Assembly: GCA_034401795.1 (NCBI GenBank)
Contig: CM067373.1
Span: 89,107,996 to 89,171,995, forward strand
Direction of reading: 5' to 3'
DNA from: Chaetoderma sp. LZ-2023a
Taxonomy: Eukaryota; Mollusca; Caudofoveata; Chaetodermatida; Chaetodermatidae
Length of the DNA stretch: 64,000 nt
The position numbers and the translations under genes are program-made. The notes beneath the pieces were generated by a model, which saw nothing but the letters and a program-made list of their open reading frames with translations, had not been told where the DNA came from and made no database searches. This document shows positions 56,208-64,000 of this stretch, piece by piece. How positions within the stretch are numbered: position 1 is the first letter of the stretch; every line of letters starts with the position of its first letter.

Positions 56208-57480
56208 TGGTGAGTGGGTCGTTCCTACAGAACAGGACAACTCATTGCTAGCCAAAAAGATTACACAACATCCTGATGATGATGAAAAGGGCTACATCCT
56301 AGAGGTTGACCTTGAGTACCCACAAGAACTGTATGACATGCACAATGCCTACCTGCTGGCACCTGAACGGGTGAAGGTGAAGGGAGAGTGGCTCTCAGTG
56401 TATCAGTGTGCATTGGGCAAAGCGGAAACGCCAGCAGAAAAACTGGTGCCTAACCTGAGAGACAAAGAGCGCTATGTCCTACACTACTGCAACCTGAAGC
56501 TATACCTTAACCTGGGTATGAGGTTGAAGAAAATACACCGGGTTCTACGTTTCAGTCAGTGACTGTGGATAGAGCCTTACATCCGACTCAACACAGAGCT
56601 CCATAAGAAGGCCAACAGTGACTTTGAGAAGGATCTCTACAAGCTGATGAATAACGCTGTCTTCGGTAAGACCCTGGAGAACTTGCGCAAGTGAGTGGAT
56701 GTCAAGCTAGTGCGGTCATCTGAGGCGGACAAGCTACACAGCCTAATAGCCAAGCCTAACTTCTCCCGGGCGAAGGTGTTCGATGATGATCTAGCTGCTC
56801 TCAACATGTACAAGATGAGTCTGCTGCTGAACTGCCCTATCTATGTGGGAATGTCCATCCTGGACCTCTCAAAGTACCTGATGTATGATTTCTACTATAA
56901 CGAACTGAAGCAACTATATGGTGCCAACTGTGAGCTCCTGTACACTGACACTGACAGCCTCCTGCTGGCGATTCAGACTGAGGATGTCTATGCTGATATG
57001 GCTGCCAGGAGTGACCTCTATGACGCAAGCGACTACCTAGTAACACACCCACTGCACAGTACTGCCAACAACAAGGTCCTGGGCAAGATGAAGGATGAGT
57101 GTGCCGGGGTGCCAATCCAGGAGTTTGTTGGTCTGCGCCCGAAGATGTATTCCATCAAGCAGTTGGATGAGCAGGAAATTAAGAAGGTAAAGGGTGTACG
57201 CAGGGCTGTGGTTAGACAGATGCGCCATGAGCAGTACAAGGAATGCCTCTTCGAGCGAAAGGTCTTCCACCATGGTATGAACATGCTGCGAAGTGAGGGT
57301 CACCACCTCTACGGGGTCCACCAAAACAAGACAAGCCTCAGCCCCTCAGACACAAAGCGATGGATCACTCCCGATGGTATTCACACCCAGGCTTATGGTC
57401 ACAAGGATGCCACACGTCCCGCAACTCCAATGGATGTCGAAGAGCTGCTTGTATGAGCATCATGCAATATCAACCAACAG

Positions 57481-58544
57481 TCAGTGGAGGATGTCTAGTC
57501 GACGTAAGCACTCCCGGTGGAGGTAGCTGGGTGTCTGTAGGGATAAGCTTGAGCTCCTCTCGTACAAACGGCGCCTAGGACTGCTCTGCACTCCGTGCAG
57601 GCATGCCAGGTAGTACAGTGTAGGCTGTCCAACCATATCCACATACCTATCAATCTTGTGTACATCTATCGACCAGTTTGGGTCAGTCTCCCGCCTACGT
57701 CCACCCTCCAACTCGCCAGGCTCATACAAATACCGAACCAGGGAATTCAATGGAAGTCTATCCTCTGAGCACAGCTCTTGAACAGAACATCGAGGTTGGG
57801 ACACATATAATCGCTGAATGGCATTGACAGGCTTCTGTCTTATCAGCCTAGTGACCTCGGCATTGGATCTCTCCACAACAATGGCCAAACCTCTCACCCA
57901 TTCTCTAGAATGATCGCCAGTCGGGACAGCCATCTCCTAAGCATACTGCTGTGGAAACAGCTACTCTCTGCCAGTATCCAGTTCCACCGCACAACGATAG
58001 CCTTGGCACGGTGATGTCCCACCTCGCCTCACCTAATTGCCATACCATGTTTCCACATGAGGGCCGCAGTTTCACCTCTAAACTCCTTACCCTCATCCAC
58101 TTGCAGCAAACCTGGCCACTGGAGGGGATTTTGCGGGTCATCATAGATACTCTGGAACCCGACAGCTGTCTGACGTGCAGACTTATCCATAAGCGGCAAC
58201 GCAGACCTGAACCTGCTGGCGACATCGACGATGGTGCGGGCATACTTGTAGGTCTTACATGTTCTTCTGGAACAGACTCTGTCATGCGGAAGGAATAGCA
58301 CATCAGCCTGATGGACTCTGTTCGAGACAGGTTCATCGAAGTGCGCATACTGAATGTGCCGTGGACGAGGTCTGTAGATCTGCCACATTGCCTGCCTGGT
58401 GAGCCACTGGCTAACCATCTCCAAGGTGAATTTATTACCCTTGCTACGTGCAGCCTTGAGCAGCTGGTGAGGCTCACGATAATAACCACCGGGCCGGTAA
58501 TAAAGATCTTCAAGAGAGATCGTGTGTGAACTCTCAGACTTCAT
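57481..58544 (-). pseudogene. rve-type integrase of the Polinton-like element, broken
   Basis: ATG at 58544 (MKSESSHTISLEDLYYRPGG), overlapping the stop of the upstream gene by 11 bases. N-terminal part: SQWLTRQAMWQIYRPRPRHI. Catalytic core: HQADVLFLPHD (first Asp), YKYARTIVDVASRF, LLQVDEGKEF (second Asp). About 35 residues further the expected Glu position reads HHRAKAIVVRWN, that is Val. The frame changes near 58030 and 57930, with in-frame stops near 57950-57980. The C-terminal part SREWVRGLAIVVERSNAEVT, RYLYEPGELEGGRRRETDPN and WSIDVHKIDRYVD runs to 57481 and is typical of this integrase lineage. It would have joined element DNA to the host genome. Confidence 0.85.
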
Positions 58545-58759
58545 CTCTGATGTCGACACCTGTCCTCTCCTGTACAGCTTGGGCAAACTCTAGACAGACG
58601 AACAGACAACCGTTGTTCATCTGCCAGCGGTCCCCACAGATGAGCACCTCTTCGAATACCTGTGAACACTGTTGTCTAATCTCTGCAGCGTCAGCACTGA
58701 AGGATAGCTTATCGACCAAGGCTTGCCAGTTAAGGGACCTGACCAGGTCATACAGAGAA

Positions 58760-58763
<4 letters not shown>
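58534..58763 (-). CDS. Small unknown protein upstream of integrase (element 2)
   Basis: ATG at 58763-58761 (MASLYDLVRSLNWQALVDKL), 75 residues, intact. Its TGA overlaps the integrase ATG (ATGAAGTCTGA), a viral-style overlap that supports both being real genes. It has a mixed helical profile with Cys near the middle (IRQQCSQVFEEVLICGDRW) and no recognised domain. A (TA)n tract sits directly before its start. Confidence 0.55.

Positions 58764-58846
<83 letters not shown>
58764..58846 (+). repeat. (TA)n microsatellite between two minus-strand genes
   Basis: About 41 TA units. It lies between the end of the acidic membrane-type gene and the start of the 75-residue gene, so it may have destroyed a promoter or stop region. 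Confidence 0.97.
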
Positions 58847-58848
<2 letters not shown>

Positions 58849-58849
58849 C

Positions 58850-59282
58850 ATGTCTTAAATGCTCGGCAGCCCAGTGCTATTGCAACATACGGGAGCCATG
58901 GACCGGCAACGACAAAGAATGTTCCTACCCCCGAAGCGATGGCTGGAATAGCCTCAGAGATCTTCTCAACTCCATGGAGAGCACTGTTGGCGATTTTGCG
59001 GACCGTCTCGCCAGCCTTCGTCGTGAACAGAGCAATCAGAGCCCCAACTGCTGCTAGTGGGCCAAGAGAGCCCTTCACATAGGTATGATAAATTCCCTTG
59101 GCTCGGTGGATTAGTCGGCGGGATTCTGGCTCTACATCATCATAGGCATCCTCATCATAGGCATCCTCGTCATAGGCATCTTCATCATTGTCTTCATCAT
59201 AGTCATCCGCATCATTGTCTTCGTCATAGTCATCCTCATCATAGTCCTCAACTGGATCCTCGAAAGCTTCCGGTTCATACAT
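58850..59282 (-). pseudogene. Acidic-repeat protein with hydrophobic C-terminus (element 2)
   Basis: ATG at 59282 (MYEPEAFEDPVEDYDEDDYD). About 35 residues of D/E/Y repeats (DEDAYDEDAYDED) follow, then SRRLIHRAKGIYHTYVKGSL and a hydrophobic, Ala/Gly-rich region (PLAAVGALIALFTTKAG, AIPAIASGVGTFFVVAGPWL) that could insert in or disrupt a membrane. The natural stop seems lost, since the frame runs into the (TA)n tract. Virion membrane-active proteins of adeno-like viruses have similar hydrophobic parts, but I claim no homology. Confidence 0.5.
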
Positions 59283-59305
59283 TGCGTGCAGTTCCTGATG
59301 ACTAT

Positions 59306-59848
<543 letters not shown>

Positions 59849-59861
59849 ATACCAGTGGTGT

Positions 59862-60171
59862 GTGATACACTATCCTTTGCATATCCAAAGTACAGCACTG
59901 TTACTCCGACCGGCTGAGTGCCACCCTACTCTCCGAACAGGTTCCCAATATGAAAGCTAAGCTGGTTGCCATGGTTAGCTGGGATGTCCCTACCACCGAA
60001 GTGGCACAGGATGTCCGGCTGTTCGAGCGCCAACTCGAGATCCTCGTGGCCACTGGTCAGGCAGAGGAAAGCATACGACTTCGTTTTCTGTCGATAGAGA
60101 CAGCAATCAGCCAGATCGCGCACCTCACCGAGAACGTTGGTCCCAGCCACTACAAGTTTGAAGTCGTCTAG
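59862..60171 (+). CDS. Small unknown virion-type protein (element 2), start uncertain
   Basis: Open from 59862. The first ATG in frame is 59950 (MKAKLVAMVSWDVPTTEVAQ), but the upstream DRLSATLLSEQVPN reads as coding. Then RLFERQLEILVATGQAEESI and SIETAISQIAHLTENVG, ending FEVV at 60171. It is helical, with a regular I/L/V pattern and no recognised domain. A longer minus-strand frame over the same bases (59926-60171) has a less protein-like composition, so the plus strand is preferred. Confidence 0.45.
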
Positions 60172-60907
60172 CTCCCCCACCTCCTGGACCACCCCTACCT
60201 TCTGAACCAAGACTGCTACAGCTACACAATCCGAGGAACCACGTTGCAATGTCAACTCTAGATGCTGGTTAGCTGTAGCATGGACATGCTGATGCTCTCG
60301 CTCTACATGTAGGATTCGTTGTCCAGAGCCCGCACGTTTTAGTTCCTGGTCGTTCTCATCATGCCACACCTGAAGTCATGGAGAGGTCATCGTTACATCC
60401 GGAAGATATTCGCTGTACACCCGGAGGAACAGCTTGTTCTGTATCAAGGGCGGGTTCACATGTGTGTTCTCGAGGAGGGAGAAGAGTGGCACCGTGACCG
60501 GTATTTCTATGTCTGGTTGTAAGTCGAATCCTGTGAAGCCTTCATTACATCCGACGGCATAGTACCCTTTCCCCTTCGCATAATTGGAAGGTTCATGAGC
60601 CAGTGGAGCCAGGATCTGGTACTCATCGTTCACATAGGTGGTGTCCAGGGTGTTGTTGCTCTGCATAATCTCCCACCTGCTCACCACCTGCTGCCGCTGT
60701 GCTCGTGAGCTTAAACTTGAGCGTCATGCTCATAATTTCATGGATCTGTCCCAAGAGGGTGAAGTTGATGAACTTCCCCACTGTGGATAAAGGGTTCGCA
60801 TCATGGATACTAGGTCGAATGACTGTCAGACAGTCCTTCCGAGGATTAGTGTGGTACGAGGCCACAGGATCAACTGCCCCATCCGGATGCTGTACATACT
60901 GCTGCAT
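60172..60907 (-). pseudogene. Capsid-like protein, broken (element 2)
   Basis: ATG at 60907 (MQQYVQHPDGAVDPVASYHT). STVGKFINFTLLGQIHEIMS follows, and MTLKFKLTSTAAAG; after a frame change near 60650 come NNTLDTTYVNDEYQILAPLA, GFTGFDLQPDIEIPVTVPLF and SLLENTHVNPPLIQNKLFLR. An in-frame TGA at 60376-60378 follows, then LQVWHDENDQELKRAGSG and HLELTLQRGSSD. The block D-x-E-I-P-V-x-V-P-L-F-S-L-L-E-N resembles jelly-roll capsid proteins of related invertebrate elements as I remember them. It could be a minor (penton-type) or a major capsid protein. 29 bp separate it from the divergent gene at 60937. Confidence 0.5.
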
Positions 60908-60936
60908 GTTTAAACGTCTGTATATACAGGTTTTAA

Positions 60937-61871
60937 ATGGCGATGTTTGGTAAAGTTCTCCAGCAGATCATCTTTGGAGGGCGGAAACCTGTTGGTGGCA
61001 GATGTAACACATCGACCACCTCCAAGAAGAAACCAGATGGTGGCCAGACCCTGCTCCCAAAGAGGATGGCGATTGGCAGAGTCCGACAACTACTTCGCGA
61101 TATCAACATTATCCATGAGCGAGCCAAGCCCCCCCCCCCGCTCCGTCTGATGCAGAGAGACTGACTGCCATAGAGGAGACCACACCAGCCCGTAGTATGA
61201 AGGAATTATTTACTTGGATGCTCTACCGGAAGTTTGACAGTGCCCAGGGCAGGTCACTAGGTCTCCACAGGACACCAACTAAGAGTCCTGTAATTCTAGC
61301 TCTCCAGAAGACTAGGGTTGATACTAAAGATCTCAGAACTGTAGCGAAGTGGGCTGGCGCATTCAAGATCCACACTGATGATGAACACCGGATGTTGGAT
61401 GATATACAGACTGGGACCACAGATTACTTCTGAGAGGATATCAGTACACGTGTGACTGAAAGCCGTGAGGCTGGGCATGCCACTGGGTTGGTTGCCGGTC
61501 ATACCAAAGGTAGAGAGGAGGCGTTGATTGCCAGCCATACCCAAGGTAGAAAGGAGGCCATTGAAAACATCTTCAATGAACGAGGGCGCGAGAGGCTGGC
61601 AAGAGATGAGGCAGCATTTAGAATATTCCCCGAGAAGAACTACCAGGACTACCTCATCAAAACTTACCTCAAGACAAATGCTAAGAAGGCATGGGCGAAG
61701 TGGATCTTCCACGAGAGTTTTCAGAGGAATAGAGTCATAGCCTCTGATCCTCAGTGGATAGAGTTTCAGAAACACCTACCCAAACCCTCTGGGGCTGCAG
61801 AGTCTATGGACGAAGCAGCTGAAACCGTGGACGAAGCAGCGGAGACTGTGGACGAAGTTTCTCAAGCCTGA
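60937..61871 (+). pseudogene. Virion-associated protein (element 2) with one frame change and one stop
   Basis: ATG at 60937 (MAMFGKVLQQIIFGGRKPVG). The basic segment RMAIGRVRQLLRDINIIHER reaches a C10 run (about 61130-61139) where the frame changes. It continues MKELFTWMLYRKFDSAQGRS, DDIQTGTTDYF, an in-frame TGA at 61431-61433, then ESREAGHATGLVAGHTKGRE and SHTQGRKEAIENIFNERGRE repeats, FPEKNYQDYLIKTYLKT and KWIFHESFQRNRVIASDPQW. The tail (DEAAETVDEAAETVDEV) is acidic. The placement of W-x-x-F ... R-x-x-I-x-x-x-x-x-W near the C-terminus resembles the gene at 47081-47761 in element 1, perhaps a distant counterpart. Confidence 0.55.
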
Positions 61872-62106
61872 AAAACATCCCGGCTGACACAGCAGTTATG
61901 CATGTCGACCCGCCTAACATGTGAGCTTCCTGGCAGAATTCAACTTGTAGTTGAAGTGCTGCGCCTTTTTCCAGTGAGGGCTTGAAGTGTGTAATCTCCC
62001 CTATCTCCTTGTTGCTGAAGAAACAGAGGTATAGATCTGCGACCTTCTGAATGCCTGCGATGAAGTCTTGCTTGGTCTGCTTGAGGGTCAGGCTGTCGTA
62101 TATCAT
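61860..62106 (-). pseudogene. C-terminal remnant of a possible major-capsid-like gene, cut by an RTE insertion
   Basis: Minus-strand reading IYDSLTLKQTKQDFIAGIQK, VADLYLCFFSNKE, ITHFKPSLEKGAALQLQVEF and STCITAVSAGMFF. The pattern of a structured C-terminus ending in hydrophobic strands, convergent to the gene ending at 61871, fits a capsid C-terminus in this neighbourhood. The upstream part is replaced from 62107 by reverse-transcriptase-derived sequence. Homology is not certain. Confidence 0.35.
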
Positions 62107-62233
62107 CTCAAGCTTTCTCAGATGCGGCATAGAGCAACATTGGATATGATTTTCCCTATCCTGTTGAGGAGCACAAGGGCCGCAGATTGGCTGGTGGGCC
62201 AGGTGGCTTCTTGGACTTCGATGGGAAGTTGGT
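62107..62233 (-). mobile_element. RTE-like LINE fragment (copy 5)
   Basis: CTCAGATGCGGCATAGAGCA, TTGGATATGATTTTCCCTAT and GCACAAGGGCCGCAGATTGG align by eye with 32555-32640 in copy 3 and, inverted, with 26095-26195 in copy 2. It encodes part of the RT (the PIVLLD...K-x-L-S block). It is inserted into the capsid-like gene, or a joined rearranged piece. Confidence 0.75.
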
Positions 62234-62257
62234 GCCATCATCATCATCATCATCCGC

Positions 62258-62288
<31 letters not shown>

Positions 62289-62304
62289 TGCCATCATCAT
62301 CCGC

Positions 62305-62337
<33 letters not shown>

Positions 62338-62560
62338 TATCATCACCATCATCATCATCATCACCATCCGCCATCATCATCATCATCATCTTCATCACCA
62401 TCATCATCATCCGCCATCATCATCATCCGCCATCATCATCATCATCATCATTATCATCACCATCATCATCATCATCATCATCCGCCATCATCATCATCAT
62501 CATCATCCGCCATCATCATCATCATCATCATATTCATCACCAGCAGCAGCAGCGCCTCCG
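62234..62560 (+). repeat. (CAT)n tract with interspersed CCGCCATCAT units
   Basis: Long CAT/ATC runs broken by CCGCCATCAT and TTCATCACC words at irregular spacing. His/Ser/Ile-rich frames are translations of it. (CAT)n is also the RTE tail type, but the adjoining fragment is internal RT, so a link is not obvious. Confidence 0.95.
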
Positions 62561-62730
62561 CCGCCACCGTGGTCGTGGTCGTCATCGTCCTTATCATCAA
62601 TGTAGAGCATATAATTGTATTTCTGTCAGTTTATCTTTCTCCGGATTGTTTCGTGGAAAGTACTTACACTTATCCGGGTCAACTCAACTGGATGGATCTG
62701 ATTTGTCGCTCAAGTATATGACGTCATAAT

Positions 62731-63305
62731 TAGTGTTGTGAGTCGGAAAATTTTCCAAAAAGAAAATTTTCCGGAAAATTTACCAACGTATTTTTCCAGA
62801 AAATTTTCCGGTCTCCTAAGGATGCAATTGCAAATTTTTATTTCCCTATTGCATTAATACCGATGCCTTTGCTACTAATATAAGGTAGCAGATTTAGATT
62901 TGTGTCATCTATTGCCATGGCTGAAATGGCTTGCATCAGGTTACACTATCACTATATAAAAGATGACTTCTGATAGACACCAAAATAGGCCTGTAATGAC
63001 CAACATGAACTGTTGAGCTAAATATGAAACTTACTCACTTCAGTTAGTCACATGTAAATCAGTCTGTGTAAAGGGCATGTAATGTGACAGTCGCTTTAGT
63101 CATTAAACTTTCAAAATAATTTGTTTAAAAATATCCATTTGGTTTTTTGTTTCACTTAAATTAGTATAAATTAGCAGGCAGTCTGTCAAACAAACAATCA
63201 GACAGCCCTGCAGTGCCTGCACCTACCCACCCACCCACCAACTTACCCACACACCCATACACTGACACACCCACAGACCACAGTGCCACACAAACACCAA
63301 CGGCG

Positions 63306-63343
<38 letters not shown>

Positions 63344-63408
63344 GCACGCACGCACGTACGCACGCACGCACGCACGCACGCACGTACGCACGCACGCACG
63401 CGCACACA

Positions 63409-63490
<82 letters not shown>

Positions 63491-63579
63491 TATGGTTCAA
63501 AATATACACATATTTTTCCAATTGTAGGAAAATTTTCTGGAAAAATATCTGAGAATTTTCCGGAAAAATAACATCACGA
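62731..63579 (+). mobile_element. Non-autonomous hAT-type element (849 bp) with 8-bp target duplication
   Basis: GTCATAAT occurs immediately before (62723-62730) and after (63580-63587). The ends are TAGTGTTGTGA and the inverted TCGTGATGTTA (8 of 11 identical), each followed inward by GGAAAATTTTCC palindromes. The TAGTG start and 8-bp duplication are hAT features. The interior has no transposase, only AT-rich sequence and microsatellites. It interrupts a TGACGTCATAATCAACCACGTC-type copy of the dispersed repeat, which reads across the junction once the insert is removed. Confidence 0.82.
63307..63484 (+). repeat. (CA)n-(CGCA)n-(TA)n compound microsatellite
   Basis: (CA)n to about 63339, (CGCA)n to about 63410 and (TA)n to about 63484, inside the hAT element. 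Confidence 0.97.
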
Positions 63580-63589
63580 GTCATAATCA

Positions 63590-63790
63590 ACCACGTCTCA
63601 ATCCGTCATCAACCTGGAAAAGTCCGTCAACTGTACGAATTATATGCTTTTGATGGATTTACTATTTAATAAGCATTCTGCTGAATATTTCGAAACTTAT
63701 TTGACTGGGCGCTGTTGCTGCCATAGCACCCAACGAAATTAGTTTCAAATATTCAACAGTTTACCTCCTTAATTACCTTGAAAATGGCAT
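63590..63790. repeat. Palindromic repeat copy (right edge)
   Basis: GAATATTTCGAAACTTATTT and the inverted partner AACGAAATTAGTTTCAAATA flank GACTGGGCGCTGTTGCTGCC; it ends CAACAGTTTACCTCC. Same family as 41934-42026. Confidence 0.8.
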
Positions 63791-63841
63791 TATGAGAACT
63801 CATGGTACAACATATGTAAATAAATCCCAACACACGGACCT

Positions 63842-64000
63842 TAGCTATAAATGGGCGTGGTATAGCTATAAATGGGCGTGGTATAGCTATAAATGGGCGT
63901 GGTATAGCTATAAATGGGCGTGGTATAGCTATAAATGGGCGTGGTATAGCTATAAATGGGCGTGGTATAGCTATAAATGGGCGTGGTATAGCTAGAAATG
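63842..64000 (+). repeat. 21-bp satellite, about 7.5 units, reaching the window edge
   Basis: The unit contains TATAAATGGGCGTGG and TATAGC. Units are nearly identical until the last, which reads TAGAAATG. Because 21 is a multiple of 3, it gives an artificial 7-residue repeat peptide (SYKWAWY). The unit is one box of the dispersed palindromic repeat, amplified in place. Confidence 0.97.

Larger units (their letters stand above)
53531..57456 (+). pseudogene. Polinton-type (protein-primed family) DNA polymerase B, multiply broken
   Basis: About 1300 codons. The N-terminus (MAIDEVLQNLARLLQQGL) leads into Pro/Arg-rich 15-residue repeats (about 53632-53890). Next come FTDEEFGSFLEV and GVKICLALKITLHKEKNDGT (about 54140-54190). 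The terminal-protein-like region has LYLNIARYQPL and FAINVFGHDKRVYPLQLSEA. Exonuclease motifs are IIYADFEALT and FHNLRGCDSHLIM. An endonuclease-VII-like Cys/His block reads CHVCDRP ... DHCHITGLYQGAAHNVCN. Polymerase motif A is YLDANNLYGWAM, motif [14 protein letters not shown] and motif C LLYTDTDSLLL. It closes with TKRWITPDGIHTQAYGHKD. Breaks seen: frame changes near 53810, 54340, 54800-54870, 55440 and at the G run 56189-56207, plus in-frame TGA at 56560-56562 and 56692-56694. It copied element DNA when intact; it is now inactive. Confidence 0.92.

Noticed and set aside
59926-60171. Minus-strand continuation of the capsid-like frame over this interval
   Set aside because: The plus-strand frame here has better protein-like composition and helical periodicity; the minus-strand reading is probably its shadow.
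62068-62729. His/Ser/Ile-rich frames of 180-217 codons
   Set aside because: Translations of the (CAT)n tract fused to an RT fragment.

Overview
The window is nuclear DNA from an invertebrate animal, most likely marine (mollusc, annelid, lancelet or similar; I cannot place it further). The evidence is GT-AG introns, non-LTR retrotransposons, Tc1 and hAT elements, long microsatellites, and two decayed virus-like (Polinton/adintovirus-type) insertions. Most long open frames are transposon debris or translated microsatellites.

Host gene (minus strand, 40720 down to 812, running off the left edge). Ten short coding exons, invisible as ORFs, join with perfect phase agreement at all nine junctions. 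They predict a type II single-pass membrane protein: a short cytoplasmic tail, one membrane anchor, a Thr/Gly/Asn stalk, and an almost complete extracellular CBM9-like (carbohydrate-binding module family 9-like) domain. The roughly 884 coding bases are spread over 40 kb because the introns hold transposons. Intron 8 is almost wholly a 10-kb DNA transposon (2155-12261). Intron 6 holds a Tx1/L1-like LINE (about 16078-22160) and an RTE-like LINE with a textbook 5' inversion (24181-27071). Intron 3 holds a Tc1 element with an intact transposase and perfect terminal repeats (28658-30308).

A dispersed palindromic repeat carrying TGACGTCA sites and GGGCGGGGC/TATAAATGGGCG boxes recurs from 1.4 kb to the right edge. 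It is the target of the Tc1 and hAT insertions, and one of its boxes has grown into a 21-bp satellite at 63.84-64.0 kb.

44.1-48.2 kb is an AT-rich, broken virus-like gene cluster on the plus strand: a PC4-like protein with two repeats, two unknown proteins, an A32-type packaging ATPase, a small basic protein with a hydrophobic tail, a virion-associated protein, and the start of a Polinton-type integrase. 48.2-53.2 kb is repeats and minisatellite. 53.2-62.1 kb is a second, more GC-rich virus-like element: a protein-primed-type DNA polymerase B (plus), an rve integrase and small genes (minus), membrane and virion-like genes on both strands, and capsid-like segments. Every large gene in it carries frameshifts or stops, so it is a fossil. 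The last 2 kb hold an RTE fragment, a (CAT)n tract, a non-autonomous hAT element and the 21-bp satellite.

No rRNA, tRNA or CRISPR was seen.
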